This document shows positions 63,560 to 64,000 of a DNA stretch of 64,000 nt, piece by piece. Each line of letters starts with the position of its first letter. Within the stretch, counting starts at the first letter, position 1. Source of the DNA: Siphonodentalium dalli (Eukaryota > Mollusca > Scaphopoda > Gadilida > Siphonodentaliidae); NCBI GenBank assembly GCA_032622095.1, contig CP136069.1:3954976-4018975 (forward strand), read 5' to 3'. The translations under genes and the position numbers were made by a program. The notes below the pieces were generated by a model, which saw only the letters and a list, made by a program, of their open reading frames with translations, was not told where the DNA came from and did no database searches.

Positions 63560-64000
63560 TCAGGTGCAAGGAAATCAAAATTTTCTCCCAATGGGCGAAC
63601 ATGGCCATCCGTCGCATTGTGTATTTCCCAATACAAAGCTATAGCCCTCCTCAACTTTTACAGTTATGATTTTTTATACCTTAGTTACTACTGCCCTTAG
63701 TTTGTCTATTTTTGACATTTAAAGGGGTACTGTACGCCATTTTCATTAAATTTCTGGTGACAACAACGATCTAATATCGATAATATATAGAAACATAAGT
63801 AATTTGAGTCGAAGATGTATTCTGTAAACGCTCAGGTTAATAGGTTATCTTAAAATTTAATAATTTAAAAGTTAATAATTTGATATAAATTGAATTTATG
63901 ACTGGAGCCATAAAATGGCGTCAATTAAATTACGAATTTCCGTAATCAAACAAAGTAATTGAGGGATACTGGATTGTTAAACCGATCGCACACACGATCG
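63560..64000. other. Gene-free right edge
   Basis: AT-rich, no recognisable coding region. It would be part of the upstream intron or intergenic region of the HURP-like gene if its 5' exons lie beyond the window. Confidence 0.45.

Overview
This window is animal nuclear DNA, not prokaryotic. It carries multi-exon coding sequence with GT-AG introns, a mitotic-spindle protein gene of the DLGAP5/HURP type, a C-type lectin exon, LINE, LTR, hAT-like, PIF/Harbinger-like and piggyBac-like elements, and very many tandem arrays. A repeat-rich marine invertebrate (mollusc or other lophotrochozoan, or a cephalochordate) is my best guess; the sequence alone does not settle the species.

Layout. Bases 1-15590 are a degenerate ATC-trinucleotide satellite with higher-order structure. 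It is interrupted by a decayed non-LTR retrotransposon fragment (about 7888-10420) and by a very young, gag-only LTR element (13850-15475) whose two 256-bp LTRs differ at one base that I can see. Bases 15591-17840 hold old diverged repeats. At 17841-18774 an array of 70-bp units, each with a 3' splice site, leads into a C-type lectin exon, followed by a broken second copy. Bases 19000-39700 hold no gene I can recognise: they are MITEs, long palindromes, minisatellites and a probable 3.6-kb DNA transposon (34079-37652).

The main gene lies on the minus strand from 61632 down to 39779. Seven exons join with consistent splice phase at all six introns and encode the C-terminal 461 residues of a DLGAP5/HURP-like protein: the GKAP-type domain, the conserved VFDAG..SPVK motif, a KEN box and a basic Ser/Thr-Pro-rich tail. 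The 5' exons lie beyond the right edge of the window or are not recognisable. Its introns are filled with transposons: hAT-like elements with target-site duplications at 47470-48851, 49047-50119 and 56178-57161, a PIF/Harbinger-like element at 44013-45439, piggyBac-like MITEs bounded by TTAA, and long hairpins.

The most striking signal is that four tandem arrays sit exactly across exon-intron borders, so that splice sites themselves have been multiplied. The lectin exon has 11 acceptors 70 bp apart. The HURP-like gene has six acceptors about 79 bp apart, seven donors 61 bp apart, and five donors 75 bp (25 codons, in frame) apart. Almost every other border of that gene lies within about 70 bp of a MITE, palindrome or minisatellite. 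A second recurrent object is a hairpin module of about 70 bp that is shared by several MITE families with different terminal repeats.
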